A DNA stretch of 64,000 nucleotides from Motacilla alba alba (GCF_015832195.1 NC_052016.1:81257047-81321046); one strand, 5' to 3'. Positions 36,213 to 49,179 are shown, counted from the first letter of the stretch. Numbers and translations: made by a program. Notes: a model not told the origin generated them from the letters alone.

Positions 36213-38549
36213 TACTGTTTCCCTGGACCTATTATTCCGATAATCTCCTTTTCACTTAACTGTTTTGAAAAGCAGTTCAAGAGAGAGACCTTTCAGACTT
36301 GTTAACTAATATCACTCTTGCACTGACTGCCAAAACCAGCAATGAAACACTAAGAAAACCACCACAGATTACTTAATTGCTGCAAAAATGAGCATCAAAG
36401 ATTATGAAACTAATTCTAAAACATTCAGTGTGACAATAAAAATATACACACTTTGATATTCTTATTTCACACTCACAAGAAATATGCAATAACACCTAAA
36501 TTTTGTATTACTATACTATAATATTATAACAGATTGCAATTCTCTGATGTTATATTATTATATATCATAATTATAATTAAATGTTTTAACATTATAATTA
36601 TAACAAAAAAAGATCATGGTAAAACAAAAAAGCACTTAGTCAAGCACTTTCTTGACTTAGAAAACTAGGCAAGGTCCATTCCATAAAGTAAACGTTAATT
36701 CTTTTTTACACACCTTAGCTCTGCATGCAGAATATAGGCAAAGTTGGGCCCTTCAGAGAGACGTATCACATGAAAGCCAAACAAAATTTGCCTAAAATAA
36801 ATCAGTAAGAAATCACCAAGATTAGGAGAAAATATTTATGTCAGGCTTACCTAAATTCGCAATAAATAATCCTGAACATTCTATGATTAATTAATTTGTG
36901 TAGAACTGTTTTAGCCCATCCATGTATGTTCAGCCTAGCTGATCAAGTTGCTCAAGGGATTGGACAAGACTTAAAGTCATCATCAGGTTTAATAATCTGT
37001 TGATAATTGAATTTCTCAATGTTTCAAAATGAAATGTTACTGTACATTTGTAGGCATAAAAAATATTTTACACATTTTAAAGTCACAATTAATTGTTTTG
37101 GGATTTAGGTGATAATGATTTATTCATACAAAAATTTCATATTTATAAGTGAAAAAAATAATAGCAACATTAATTCACGGTTGCATCCCTTCCTACTTTT
37201 AACAGAGGGAATGAAGCAATTCATACTATGGAGTAAGGATAACATTAGACACATTTAACATTTAAGAAGGAAAGGCAAGTAATAAATTTTATAAATATGA
37301 GCTTACTTAAAAAAATATTTCCATGAATCCTAAACTTTGTGTAATTCCACTGATACTAATTGGTAAATTAAAAAGTATTTTAAGTAGTGGTGTTACTGTT
37401 TTGATGATTGCACCCAAATGTATTCTTCAAGATATAGGAAAGAAGATGATTTTTTCTGTTAAAAAATTGAATCAATATCATAAAACACTTCTAGTATCAA
37501 GGAACATGTTGACTTTTAATAGACAATCTGTAAAGGCCTTGCATTGTTTTTTATTTCTCCTTTATTTATTAAATCAGCATAGGTATTTGCTAATTGAAGA
37601 GGTCTGGTCATTTACTGAGGTTAGTGGGAGTCAGTCTAGATTCAGACATTGTGGAACAACATAGTTCTTAAATTTCGCTCAGCTAGAGAAGGACTGCTCA
37701 ATGTTAGGAACAGCAGATGTTCACTGACTTCAAAATAATGCATTGATCATAAATAGCATGTCTGTATAGCAGTATAACTGCAAATATTAGCTAGATACTA
37801 GAAAATTATGGCCAGGAGTTATTTATTATATGTTAGGGGGTTTCCAATATTTTAAAAAAGACAAGGGTATAAATAAAGTTTGCTTATTCTCACTCAGAAT
37901 ATTCTGTATATTTTTCTGAATTATTACAGAGATTTTTATTCATTATAATTACAGAATGCCTCAAGATTAAATTCTGAATTTCTTCCAATGACATGCACAT
38001 TTGATAGCATTAGGAGTTTGAGATTTAATGGTCTTGGGAAGCTTAAATTCTATTAAACTTTTATTAACCAAGGATTTTCTCATTGTAATTGAATAACTGA
38101 AAACACTTGCAGCTTTGCTGAATTAACAGAGAATAAAACCTTGAAATAAATTGAAAAATAAGTCAATAATTTAAATTAGATTTCTCTTTAAAATATTTTA
38201 ACTTGAAATAAAACAAAACCAGTATTGACAGTTTATATTTACTTGTCTAACAGATTATTCTTCCCAGCTTCAGCTCGGTATTTTTTGCACAGATGTTTAT
38301 GGGAGATATTAGGCTTAGCCCAGAGTTTTTTTTCTTTATGCTATAACTTGGTTTCCAGTCTCCATGAACCATCACTTTTTCAAATAGTAATAGACCTCTA
38401 AATCATTACACAAATTGATGTGCTAGTAGTATCCTAATACCACTATGTGTATCAAATATTATCCTACCTGTTATAGTAAAAATAAAAAAGGAAGGCTCTC
38501 TCAGAAAGTTAGAGATCTTTTTAAAGTTTTTTTCTCCCCCAGAAAATAT

Positions 38550-38980
38550 TGTGGTTTTGCCCCAATCAGTAGCTAAACACCACACAGTTGTTTGCTCAGT
38601 CTCCTCTTGTGAAATGGGAGAGAAAATGGGAATGGTAGAAGTTAGAAAATTTATGGGTTAAAATAAAGAAAGTGTAATAGGTAAATCAAACGCCACAGGT
38701 GAAAGCAAAGCAGATCATGGAATTCATTCATCTCTTCCCATGGGCACGTAGGCACTCAGCCATCTCCAGAATCATCAGGTGTAATGGTGACTTGGGTGGA
38801 AAAAGTGGAAAAACAACATCACTCCAAATATCTCCCCTTCCTTCTTCTTTCCCCTGCTTTATATCCTGAGCATGATGCAACATGTTAGGGAATATTTCTT
38901 TGGTCAGTTGGGGTCAGCTGTCCTCTCTGTGACCTGTCCCAAATTATTGTGGACCCCTAGCCTATTCTCTAGTGGATTTT
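38550..38980 (-). mobile_element. Avian ERV LTR, truncated at its U3 side
   Basis: The plus strand starts with TGTGGTTTTGCCCCAATCAG and continues AGCTAAACACCACACAG, GGGTTAAAATAAAGA, CATCTCTTCCCATGGGCACG, TTCCTTCTTCTTTCCCC and GGTCAGTTGGGGTCAGCTG, the reverse of a very common bird LTR. The sense strand is minus: TATAAA lies at 38858-38863 (complement). The family's ATTAAA signal has decayed here to ATTACA. Similarity stops near CCTAGCCTATTCTCTAGTGG, so the first ~130 bases of the sense-strand U3 are missing. No internal retroviral sequence flanks it. Confidence 0.85.
38858..38863 (-). promoter_or_regulatory. LTR TATA box
   Basis: TATAAA on the minus strand, in the context GGATATAAAGC expected for this LTR family, with the conserved CATCATGCTCAG block just upstream in the sense direction. 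Confidence 0.6.
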
Positions 38981-41900
38981 ACATGTATCATTCTATTGTA
39001 AAAATTTTGCAACTTGTGAAAAGGCTAAATTATTTAGTAATATGATTAGGTCTACTACAATGTCCTTTGCAAACAAAGACTACATCTTCACAAACATCTA
39101 TCTGCCATTTCAGCACAGTGTGTTGCTTACCAATAACTTATGTGAAAGATAATTTCAAACTTTGGAAATAAATATGTTTCTTTTCAGCTGGTACACACAT
39201 AAGAATGCAAGTGTACACAATTCACAAAGAAACACTCTATACAATCTTCAAGTCATGGACAGTTCCAATGTTCTTTATTTTTTATTTTACCAGATCCACC
39301 AAGCATGCATACCCTAACAATTTTTTTCATGTGTGAGTATCACAGTTTAGAAAGTATAAAAAAACCAGTTTACTGTGATGAGATTCCTCAAAAGTAAGGA
39401 AAGAAATACTTAATTTGAAAAATATATTTATTCCATTCCACTCAGGCTAATTTCTGTTGGTTTGTGGCAGTTCTTATGATCAGCATCAGAAGTTTTGAAG
39501 TAGGCTTTTACCCTGGACGGCAAAAAAACCCCACTGAAACCTTTGAAAAATAGACTTGTACAGAAGTAATTTATTCTCAGTTGAAATGGGCAGGTTTCAG
39601 ATCCTTCCCTTTTTCTACTTTACTTTATAATTCATTCATCAGAGTGTCCATGCTTAATCTCAGAAAACTTCATACTGAAAATAACTTCAAAATCAAAGTG
39701 TGTGCTTGCTCTAGCTTTGTCAGAATGAAATGTTTCAGCAGGAAAAAGCTTAGAAAGAAGTAGCTGATCCACTCTTTCTCCTCCATATCACAGTAATTAA
39801 CTTCAAATGATACGGCTATAAAAGATTTATAGACTTTAAACTTGTGACTATTGGCCCATCATGAAAAGGTAATTGCTACCATAAGTCACAAAGCCGACTA
39901 AGGATGCACTGATCTGCCATAGAGTGCTTTTCTGGGCTTAGTAAATGGACATCTGAGATACATGAAACATTCCAAAAACAGAATATCAGCCTGAGAATGG
40001 CTGGTTTCTTTCCAGAGAATTTCTGGAGTAATGTCCCCGTTTTTCTAAGCACAAATTACAGATGTAGTTGATGTAGCTGTTGAAATTGCCTCAAAACAGT
40101 ATTACCACCAGGAGTCAAAAATAGAACATTGAAGTTCTGCTTTTGCTCAGAGATGTAGAAATTTTTGTCAACAGGGAAGAAAAAAAAAGAAAGGAAAAAA
40201 AAGAAGTGTCAAACATATACATATAGTCAAATAGATATTGATAAAAAATTATCAAAAAATTGAAAATATGCACAAATATGTTAGTATGTATATCATTATG
40301 TTTTGAGTGAACTATTCATTGACCTTAGGACACTAATGTATTTGTGACTATTCAGTCGGTCTAAATCAGCAAGAGGTATGACTACATTGTGGTAGTAAAA
40401 CATTAAACTGTGCTATCAAGAAGACACAACTTAAAGGCTACTAAAAACATCCAAAAATCAAACTAATCCAAACCTAAAATAAAACAAATTAAAAACCACA
40501 AAAACATAGTCAATCTGAAAAAAATGTCACCTCCTCTTAGCAAACCTTGCTGTTTTAGTAGCAAGTATCGCATCCTTGTTATATCTGAGCTCCTGTCTTG
40601 TTGACAGGTATATATTATGAATATATTTTGTGAGTTTCAGAGTTTCAAAATATCTGCAATATGGACTATAGGACTAACTGTAAATCATATTAGAAACAAT
40701 CTCAAGTACAAATCAGTCTACTCAATATTTATAAAACAGGGTGTTTGGTTTATCACTAGCAGATTTATTTCACAAGAAACTTGGAAAACTTGGTAAAAAT
40801 AATTTCACTGTCAAAGGCTAACCAATTTATATCCACAGTTTAATGAATCTTCTTTCCATCAATCATCACATTGCTACAATTCTGATTTGTGTACACACAG
40901 ACGCATATATATTTGTCCTCTTTTGTATTAATCTCCACTATTTAGCAATAACACAAACATGTCAACAGGTTTTAAAAAAAAGAGGATAGGTCAAAATTAT
41001 GGTTGAAAACAACCAGCTGAGTAGAAAGGAAATTAAATTTATTGTATTGCTGAAGTGTTCCTCTGCTTTTCTCTTTGTGTTTTTATCAATTGCCTCTGCA
41101 TGCTGTTCCAGCAGTGCAACTGCGGGCAAGTGGTTTGTCATATTACCTAACCTAGAAATTAAGGCACTTTATAATACCAGAAAAACCCCAACAGGAGCCA
41201 CCTTATAAATAGTTTGCAAAGCCTGAACAATTTTTATTACCATAAATTCCACAGTGGTGTCACTAAGAAACCCTGGTGATGAGCACGGGATAGAAGAAAA
41301 ACTGTTTTTACAGCTTGCTTGTACGAATTGGAACACAACTGAATTGTAAGAAGTTCTCTTGGGTTATGAATAAATCTCTTTAGCAATTTTAGGGAAGATC
41401 ATTGATACTTCCTTGCAACATGTTTTTTAATGGAAAAGAGAGTTTAGGCAAAAATAATAATAATGGAATAATAATTCTGATTATAATTTTAAAAATCACT
41501 TTTTTGTATAACTGAAAGACCAAAATACTCAAGTATTAACATCACAAGGAAATATGATAACCAAGTAAATAATGGAATTATTTTCTTGCAAATGTCTTAA
41601 AGTAATATTTAGCTGTGTAAGTATTCAAAGTTACATTTTGGAGTTTCTGATACCATTAAAAAAATCGGCATTTGAAAATACTATCTGTATTTAACAACTT
41701 TAAAAATATCAGAATTTTTCCAATTTGAAAAGGGAATTCTGTTTTTAATGTTCTCCTATAACACAATATGTATCTATTGAAAAGGTATGTACCACTTTCA
41801 GAAATATGAAGTATGATCTGATTTATTGAAGCTTTTGTCTATCACAAAGGGATTTGGGTAGTATCACTGTATTTTTCAGCTCACACTAGCACTGTAATTC

Positions 41901-42719
41901 ATTTAAAGTTAAAGGCTTCTACTGAGTACATTTGTCAAAAAATATTTGCTTAACATCATAATTAGTTTACAAATTTCTATCGAATCAAACTTATGCAAAA
42001 TTAGGATTCTACGTTATGAAGCCGAAAGCTTGTCTTTTTTCATCAAATACCTCTGTGAGAAATATACTGTCATTAAATTTGCTTGTTCACAATATACATG
42101 AAGATCAAGTGTACTATGTTTGAACGAATTGCTTAGGAGGCTGTTTGTCATATTCAATCTGTGACAAATTAAATCTTCTGGAAATGCTTACAAGGATGAT
42201 ATTTTCTCTTCCTTTGAGCAACTGTACCTGTTCGGCAGGAAGAAATTCAATATTAGGACCAAGAGGGAGCAAGCACGAAACTGGCAGTGTGCACAGACTT
42301 TTGGAGGTTCCCACAGAATGACAGCTCTGCCTTTGGCAGGTTCTGAAGTCAAGCCTCAACAGTGACAGTGGGGCTGTGCTGAAATCCAGGAAAACCGAAC
42401 TTGCTGAAAAAAGAAGCTAGGCTAGACCGAGGACTGTATCAATTACTGGTAAAGACAACATTTTCAAATCTTTTAGTTTAGGCTGTTTTACACAGATCTT
42501 AGATTTTCTTACATAAGTGTGTGAGGCATTTCATAATGAAATGCATTATATACACCTATTATGCTCAGGTTACCCAGCCATCATCTCCAAACTTCCAGGG
42601 AGACGTGGGAGGGCAGATGCTTTTTGTTCTCTGGATAACACTGAGTAGCTTTTAGCTGAACTTCCTTGAACTCTTCACAGATCTGTGCTTTGCTGTTGAG
42701 GGCAGGAAGACTGAGCTCT
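38981..42719. other. AT-rich single-copy DNA
   Basis: No gene or transposon recognised in 3.7 kb. An A-rich patch lies at 40180-40203. Open frames here are under 85 codons with no domain. Confidence 0.55.
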
Positions 42720-43130
42720 TTATGAGGTATGTGGCATCAGGTCACCACATGCTTTAGCTCACACAGAATCCCTTCCTAACAGTTCCTCTCTGCCTCTCCT
42801 TCCTCTTCACACTTTTTCCATGTTTCAGCATGGATCTTCTGCATGTCCTTCAGGAACACTCTGCTCCAGCACAGCTCCTCCATGGTCCACTGTTCTACTA
42901 GAAAAGCTGATCCTGTATGGTTTTCTCTCCATGGCTCACAGTTCCTGAAAGGAATCTGCTCCAGCATGGGCTGGAACCTGGGCTGCAGTGTGGATATCAG
43001 CTCCATTGTGTGTTCTCCAAAAGCTGCAGAGGAATCACTGTCTCAATGCCTGGAGCAATTAATTTTTTTCATTTACCTGCACTGGTATCCTGTGTTTATT
43101 GTGATCTTAGTGACTCAGGAATTATGGGAT
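42720..43130 (-). mobile_element. Diverged ERV LTR fragment (same class as 4245-5327)
   Basis: The plus strand shows the imperfect internal repeat pattern of that LTR class: TCCTTCAGGAACACTCTGCT, CCAGCACAGCTCC, TCCTGAAAGGAATCTGCTCC, AGCATGGGCTGG, GGGCTGCAGTGTGGATATCA and AGAGGAATCACTGTCTCAAT then GCCTGGAGCA, in the expected order. A TCACCACATGCTTTAGCTC block left of this matches the family's TCATCACACGTTGTCTCTG. Both edges are lost. Minus-strand sense is inferred from the better copy. The 170-codon open frame starting at 42843 is a by-product of this GC-richer repeat, not a gene. Confidence 0.65.
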
Positions 43131-44085
43131 TGTTGGCAAGAAACACACACTTTGTGTGAGGAGGACACAGACCCTTCTTCAAAAGCTGAAAACTTCCAGT
43201 TAAGTATACAATTTATTGGGGTTAAACTTAATTACGTAAGTCTGTTAAATAATGCAGGAAATGGACTGCTGGAATATGGGGAGCAGAAAAGGATGTCTGC
43301 AACAGGCATGGCAATGAATCCATTAGCCTTCACAGAGGAAGGGAAAGGCAGATGAATATCATCTCTGGAAAACTGAATAGTTCCCTGGAGCAAGATATAG
43401 ATAAAATTGTAGTAAAATTAGTACCTCTGCTGAGCCTATAAGTATTATCATCTTCTTAATATCGTAGAACTTTATTTTAGATATGTAGGCACTGGTAAAA
43501 AGAAATCGAGAAAGCTTTCCTAGATCCCATGTTAAACAAAGTGGTGCTGATGCTGATATTTAAGGCATGTTAGAATAAAGTGACACAGAATACTGGATTT
43601 CCTTTAAAAATGAAGATTTCTACCTTTTGTTCCCTCAAATCCTCTTTGCTCTAATCTCTAATAATCCAAATTTCATTGTTCCATTCTTTTCAGAGACTTT
43701 AGTGTAAGAAGCTTACTTGTCAGTAGTAAATGCAGTTTCTATGTATGATAAGTGAATGTCTGTATAGTGAGCTATTACATACAATAATGTACAAAAATCA
43801 ATAAATATGTAGTACTCCAAGTCTGTCTATTAATTGCCAGCAGAGTGACAGATTGATGCTTGTTAAAATATATTCAATTCATGCTGTAAGATCTCAAAGT
43901 GCTGAGTATAAAAAATGACAACTAGAAATACCCAAGTCAGCATAAAAGATTATCAGTAAGTTTTCAAAAAGATAGAAATACAAGTCAGCAGAATAAAAAC
44001 TACCTTTCTGTATGATTTTGATCTTTTTAAGCTAATAATATTCCAATACAATTTAAAAAGACACTGTATAAAATATCATTAGTAG
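43131..44085. other. AT-rich DNA, nothing recognised
   Basis: No gene or named repeat seen. The part to 43370 could be a continuation of the LTR relic but shows no clear match. Confidence 0.5.
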
Positions 44086-45075
44086 TTAACCTGTCTACAG
44101 GTTAAGCCCTCTGTTCAGTTGAAGCCCTACAAACTTCCATTAAGTAGTAAAAGAGGGTATCAGCCACCCAGTGCCAAGTCTCATGAGAGGAGCAGGAGAA
44201 AGTGGGGCAGTGCTTATGGTCCCTGTAGGGAGTTCAAACTGAAAGTGGTCAAACACAACCGGGTTGCTGCCTGCTTTGCTCACCCATAGATTTATGCTGC
44301 AAAGCTGGTGGCTGTCCCAGCTAGGAAGTTGCCATGTAAAACTACCTGGAAGCTTGAGATCTCCAGGGAATTAGAAGTATAACATCTTCCAAAAAAATTA
44401 CCATTTTTTAAAAGTGCAAGTTGATGGTGGCCTGCTGAAAGAGAAGCTATGCTGTCATTTCTACCCAAACTACCTACCTCAAAAGGACTGAAATAGCTAT
44501 CCAGACCTCAGGTTGCATAGAGTTCCAGCATCAGGAAGCCCCTCTAACACATAAACACAGTGGTGAATAGCACAGCATCAAGTGTGCCCAGCTAGAAGTA
44601 TTTTTCAAACAAGTGGCTATGTTACAAGAGACACACAACAGGCAGCTGTATCTCAGAATGTGAGTGATAGATCAATACTATTGACTGTGTGTCATCCCAG
44701 GCTGAGCAATGGCCTGGCCTTAAGGCCATGCAAGGGGAAGATAAGTCTGAACTCAACCTTGAGCTGGCTGACACAAGTAATCCACAAGATGAGTTACTAC
44801 TTGGACAGAAGGAAGAACCTTCCCCTAAGAAACGACTATGTAAAAAACACAACACTCTGAGGTTGAACAGTGAAGACATGAGTAACAGAGGAGGATTCAG
44901 GAGAAGCTGACCATGAGAACTTGATACAACTACCCACCCACATTAAAACCAGTGCCACCAAAGTTTGTAAAGGAACCAGAGATTTCTTGTTGTGACTCAC
45001 CAATGCACCAATTACCATCCAGGCAATATATCTTGAGAATTTTTTTTCATTCCTACCAGTTCATGTAGGGTTAAA
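44086..45075 (+). pseudogene. Candidate frame-broken retrocopy of an unidentified gene
   Basis: A GC-elevated segment in AT-rich DNA stays open in the plus direction in successive blocks with switching frames. Block 1 (44086-44286, extended past one stop to 44379) is Lys/Arg/Ser-rich, including KRGYQPPSAKSHERSRRKW and EFKLKVVKHNRVAACFAHP. Block 2 (about 44411-44661, one frame back, two stops) includes TEIAIQTSGCIEFQHQEAP and LEVFFKQVAMLQETHNRQL. Block 3 (44671-44910, frame of block 1) includes LELADTSNPQDELLLGQKEE and PSPKKRLCKKHNTLRLN. A fourth block in another frame (from 44891) gives EDSGEADHENLIQLP. Composition is hydrophilic and protein-like, with small compensating shifts, as in a decayed intronless copy. 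I recognise neither the parent gene nor a domain. No poly-A tail or flanking duplication is obvious. It could instead be an unknown retroelement or chance. Confidence 0.38.
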
Positions 45076-45359
45076 TGATATTTTGATGGAGAAATTTAGT
45101 GTCAGAGGTATTGATTAATATTTTGGGTTCGAGCTTATGAAGCCAAATTCAGTAATTATTTAGCTTGTTTACCATTTCAAAAATACTCATGCTAACAATA
45201 ATAATAATAATAATAATAAATATATATCATTGGAATGTTAAAAGCTTTCCAATCATTTTTTTACCTAGGAGTCCTTCCATATAATAATAAATTGATAATT
45301 TTATGTGGTTTAGAACATTGAATTCTTCAATGTATATCGATACATGTGAAAATAATGAT
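45076..45359. other. AT-rich DNA with (AAT)n
   Basis: Contains the trinucleotide tract at 45196-45220; otherwise nothing recognised. Confidence 0.6.
45196..45220 (+). repeat. (AAT)n microsatellite
   Basis: Eight AAT units, then a TATATAT run. Confidence 0.92.
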
Positions 45360-45485
45360 AAAATCATGGGATGGTTTGGGTTGAAAGGGACATTAAAGAT
45401 CATCTTGCTGCAGTCCCCCTTCCTAGTGGAATGGCAGGGATAGACCATGCTGCTCAGAGCCCCATTCAAACTGGCCTTAAAGTCA
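45360..45485 (-). mobile_element. CR1 LINE 3'-end fragment, reverse orientation
   Basis: AATCATGGGATGGTTTGGGT, TGAAAGGGACATTAAAGATC, then GTGGAATGGCAGGGATAGAC and CAGAGCCCCATTCAAACTGG match the reverse complement of the CR1 terminus. Similarity ends within about 125 bases, so this is an extreme 5' truncation. Confidence 0.85.
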
Positions 45486-45722
45486 ATGAAACTTCTTAAT
45501 TTTAAAATTCTTTCTTCCTTCAATAGAGTGGGACACCTCCTCTTTCTTAAGAATCACAATATTCACAATGCTTTTGATATTGTTTTATATGAAAATGAGT
45601 GAATAAATAAGAAATTGCATCAAAAACTTAGTAATATCTATATTACATCTTTATGGAACATACGTTTCTTTTGTGATGGACCAGACTAATATATCACCAG
45701 ACTGTCAGCTCTTATCACAGGT

Positions 45723-45808
45723 ACTCTGATGATGAATTAATGTGGCACATCATCATAGTGTTGTCACTCTGATAATTTAGTAGTGTGCCACATCATCAGA
45801 TTGATGAT
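45723..45808 (+). repeat. Diverged 43-base tandem duplication with internal inverted symmetry
   Basis: Copies 45723-45765 and 45766-45808 both start ACTCTGAT and both contain a TGTG-CACATCATCA core (TGTGGCACATCATCA versus TGTGCCACATCATCA). Because GTGGCAC and GTGCCAC are reverse complements, the array also forms an imperfect hairpin. Confidence 0.6.
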
Positions 45809-46387
45809 GAAAAAAACCTATGCCCAAGACAGAAATCACTGAGACGTTTTGTTGAATTCTCCCAGGTTCTGTTTGCATGTACACTTGAATGTATGGAGAC
45901 AGGTATTATAATAGTTTAATGCTTCCCTACCCTACCTGCTTTCTATTTCTATCTTCTGTTTTAGTCTCTTTCATTTCCACTCCATTCATCCTTTCAAAAT
46001 TATCTTTCCTTTTGAAGTTTTCAGCCCCTATTGTTTCCACCTACTGCTCTTTCCCTCTTTATCCTGATGTAGGATAACACAGGTCTAAGGTAGGTTATGG
46101 TCTTCCCTGCTATCCACCTGTCTCCTGTCCTTTCCTGTTCTGCTTTTCCACCATTACTTACATTATTTCTATATTTATTACTCTGGCTCTCCTCTTTCTG
46201 TCATGCTAGATAATCCCTGCAGTGCCTATTCTAGCTTTCTGAAGATGGTGACCTCTGACTTAAAAAAGTACATTTCATTTGGAGTCTGTAATTGCCATAT
46301 CATGTGGATTTTAGTGTCTTTTCCTTCATGATCTCCTACATATATTCAAATGAGGTGAGATGAGGCAAGGTTAGATGAGGCAGAAAG

Positions 46388-46411
46388 GAAAGGCAAGGCA
46401 AGGCAAGGCAC
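46388..46411 (+). repeat. (GGCAA)n short tandem repeat
   Basis: About four AAGGC units in a longer purine-rich stretch. Confidence 0.8.
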
Positions 46412-47174
46412 CTAGATGTTCTTACAGTTGGTCACTAATTGAAATAGGATATGAGCTGAGAAAAATATGTTCTGTAGAAGGACAGCTTGTCCCCCTGTAT
46501 TTTCTTTTGATTTGTATTGTCAATGAACAGCAATTTACCTGCCATCCTTATTAAGATCTCACAGTTCCCTAAACAGAAAGCTACAGGTCTGGAATAACAA
46601 GTTGCAATATTGTCCCATGCCTTGGATACCATGTAATAGTCACAAATCAAGAAGTTTTTTTAAATTTTTGTTTGTTGTTTGTTTGTTTATTTAAAAGATT
46701 TCGTCTTTATCTCTTAAATATTAAGAACATCTTTAAACTTAATTGGCTTTGTAAATGCAAAATTATGTACCTCCGTGACAAAATCCTGATGCTACAACTG
46801 TCATCATAGACTTTTCTCATATTCCTAGCCATGTCTTTCACCCCAGGAGAAAAAAACTATATGTTCCACAAATGCTTTAGGAGGCGAGTATCTCAGCACT
46901 CCTGCGTAGAATAAATAATGTTCTCAAGCAGAATCTTACACAGGATCTCCAGGGGCAAGTAGTGTAGTAGATATAAAATGGAATTATGACTTCCTAATTT
47001 TTTGGTAATTTCTATAAACTCTTCATTGGAAGATTTCAAGTGATCTGGTGGTGACTGTATTTCCTGAGTGGTTTGGGGGATTTGGGTTTGTATTCCTCCA
47101 TTTTGAATATGTACTTTTGCAAGATTTTCTACATTCCATTGCTCATGAGGAAATAAATTTCTCTATTTTATTAT

Positions 47175-47560
47175 TATGCTGGTTTTGGCTGGGATAATTT
47201 TCTTCACAGTACCTAGTATGGGGATAAATTTTGAATTTGTGATGACAACAGAACTGATAATGCAGGAGTGTTTTAGTTGTCACTGAGCAGTGTTTGCACA
47301 GTGTCAAGACATTTTGAGTTCCTTACCTCATCCCACCAGTGAGGAGGCTGGAGGTGCATAAAGAGTTGGGAGGGGATGCATCCCTGACAGCTGACACCAA
47401 ATGACAAAATAGATATTCCACAATATATGGCATCATGAGCACCAATAAAAGCTGATGGAAGAAGTTTCAACGTGACTCCTTCTTTAAAAGCAGTCTGCAA
47501 GCTCTTTCCTGGAGATGACTGCCTGGAGAGATCCTGGACCACCCTGGGAGGTGATGACAG
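47175..47560 (+). mobile_element. Avian ERV LTR, 5' part, sense plus
   Basis: Starts ATGCTGGTTTTGGCTGGGAT (the family's TGTGCTGG start with a point change), then ATTTTCTTCACAGTACCTAG, GTTTTAGTTGTCACTGAGCA, GTTTGCACAGTGTCAAGAC, GGGAGGGGATGCATCCCTGA, CAGCTGACACCAAATGAC, TATTCCACAATATATGGCAT and a TATA-like CAATAAAAGC near 47443, followed by TTTCCTGGAGATGACTGCCT. The R/U5 half with the polyadenylation signal is not recognisable, so the copy is truncated on the right. No viral gene follows. The minus-strand 104-codon open frame across it is a shadow. Confidence 0.8.
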
Positions 47561-49179
47561 GAGCACTACACTTGCACAGAGGCACATTCCTGGTGTGCAG
47601 ATATACTACAGTTATAACAAAATGAAAAATGTGACTTTCATGACTGTCAGTCATGCATAAACTAAGTGCCATAATTCTTGCCAGTGTTCCTGGACTGCAG
47701 AAAATATGGAATCTGTCCTTTCAAATAAGACTGGAGTAAGTCTTTTGTGCCTCACTCTCTCAATTACTTCAAAGAAATGGTAATTGTAGCAGGGAAATAC
47801 AGAATATCCAGACTAAAAACTATGATGCAAAAAGACTTTGAAATAAATTTCATTATTCAAAAGTAGGAGACGAGAAGCAGTAGCACAGAAAATGTAAGTA
47901 TATATAACATGTCACCAATAAAACAAAAACTGCATGAGAAAAAAAAGCACATAAAACCTGGATGCAGTCTTTTGGGCCATGCTTGATAAGGCATGAACTG
48001 TTCACTGATATTAAAGAACTTATTGAGGAAAGCTGTAAATAACAATGTAGTACAACTTGATGGCTTGCTCTAATGCTCTAGCTAGAGCTCAGTCTGCATT
48101 CTATGCCCAAACTGATGTAGGGGAAGTTAAAACCTCAAATCATACGCTCAGGGGGCAATGGGTCAAGTCACAGCAAATGTTCCCTTTGGCTTCCTTTCAA
48201 AGGTTTCAATAAAGTGGAGTAATAATTTTTAGAATATTTTAAGCTTGTTGGTTCTGTACCAGACATTTTTAAGAACAAAAAGCTGACAAGATTTCTCCTT
48301 GCCTTGAAGTACTGCTCCTAAAGATAGCATAATGTTTTCTGCATTCCCAGAAATGTGAAACTTGAATACATTCTTTACATCCTTTCATTTTCCAGGGAGC
48401 GTTTGCTGAAATGATTCTCCTGAATATTTCTGAGCTGTTGTTTGACCTCTGATTATCACCTGACATATTACCCAATGTTAAGCAGTGAGCTCAGAAATGG
48501 TCAGAAGAGAAAAAAACGATTTAACCTTCAAGGCATGAAAGTGCAAAACTGTTTTTTGAATGGTAGTGTTTAGGCACAAATTAATTACATTTGTCTCTAG
48601 AAATGAAAATGTACAAGAGTTAAGGTATCACACTATCTATATGCTTATATGCCTTTAGGTTTGTTTTTTTTTTAATCTTCTCTTTCCTTTTTCTTTGATA
48701 ATGTGGGCAGATTTACAGAGATTGCAGAAGCCTAAATGAATCCTATTGTTTCTTTTCACTGCAGTGGAGGAAGCCTTAATAATAGTCTACTATGTTTTAC
48801 ATTATTCCTGTTATTCTTTTAGAAAATACTGTGCTATTCTAGGAAATGGTTTTTTTCTTTTTAAATTTCATTTATGAATTTAGATTTGTAACCTTTTTTT
48901 ACTTTAGTGTGCTGCGACATATTAGTCATAAACAGTCAACAGGAAGACTCCAAAAAAGAGTATATTAGTAGATTCAAAATTAAACATGAGCTCTTTATGG
49001 GGGAAAAGACAATAAATAAAAAAAAATTAAAGTTATAGAAAAAAAGCAGAAAGAAAATTGCTTCCATTTGAAAAGGTATAAAGGAAAATGTAAGTTACTG
49101 TACAGGATATAAAAATAGGACCAAATTCTGGTTGTGGTACTTTTCCTGATAGTCTTATATCCAATAACATTGATGTGAA

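Larger units (their letters stand above)
34716..38549. other. AT-rich single-copy DNA with A/C tract
   Basis: No gene or transposon recognised apart from the low-complexity features at 35385-35625 and 36166-36212. An AT-only hairpin-prone patch lies at about 36500-36605 (ATAATTATAAT and its complement around a short loop). The open frame at 37323-37664 (113 codons) has no recognisable domain. Confidence 0.55.
45486..47174. other. AT-rich DNA with minor repeats
   Basis: Contains a diverged 43-base tandem duplication (45723-45808), a (GGCAA)n tract (46388-46411) and a (TTTG)n tract (46666-46690). No gene seen. Confidence 0.55.

Noticed and set aside
36500..36605. AT-only palindromic patch
   Set aside because: Low complexity; palindromes arise readily and no further signal accompanies it.
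42843..43355. 170-codon open frame, the longest in the window
   Set aside because: Lies on a diverged ERV LTR, whose GC-rich repeats lack stops by chance; no domain and no similarity to viral or cellular proteins that I recognise.
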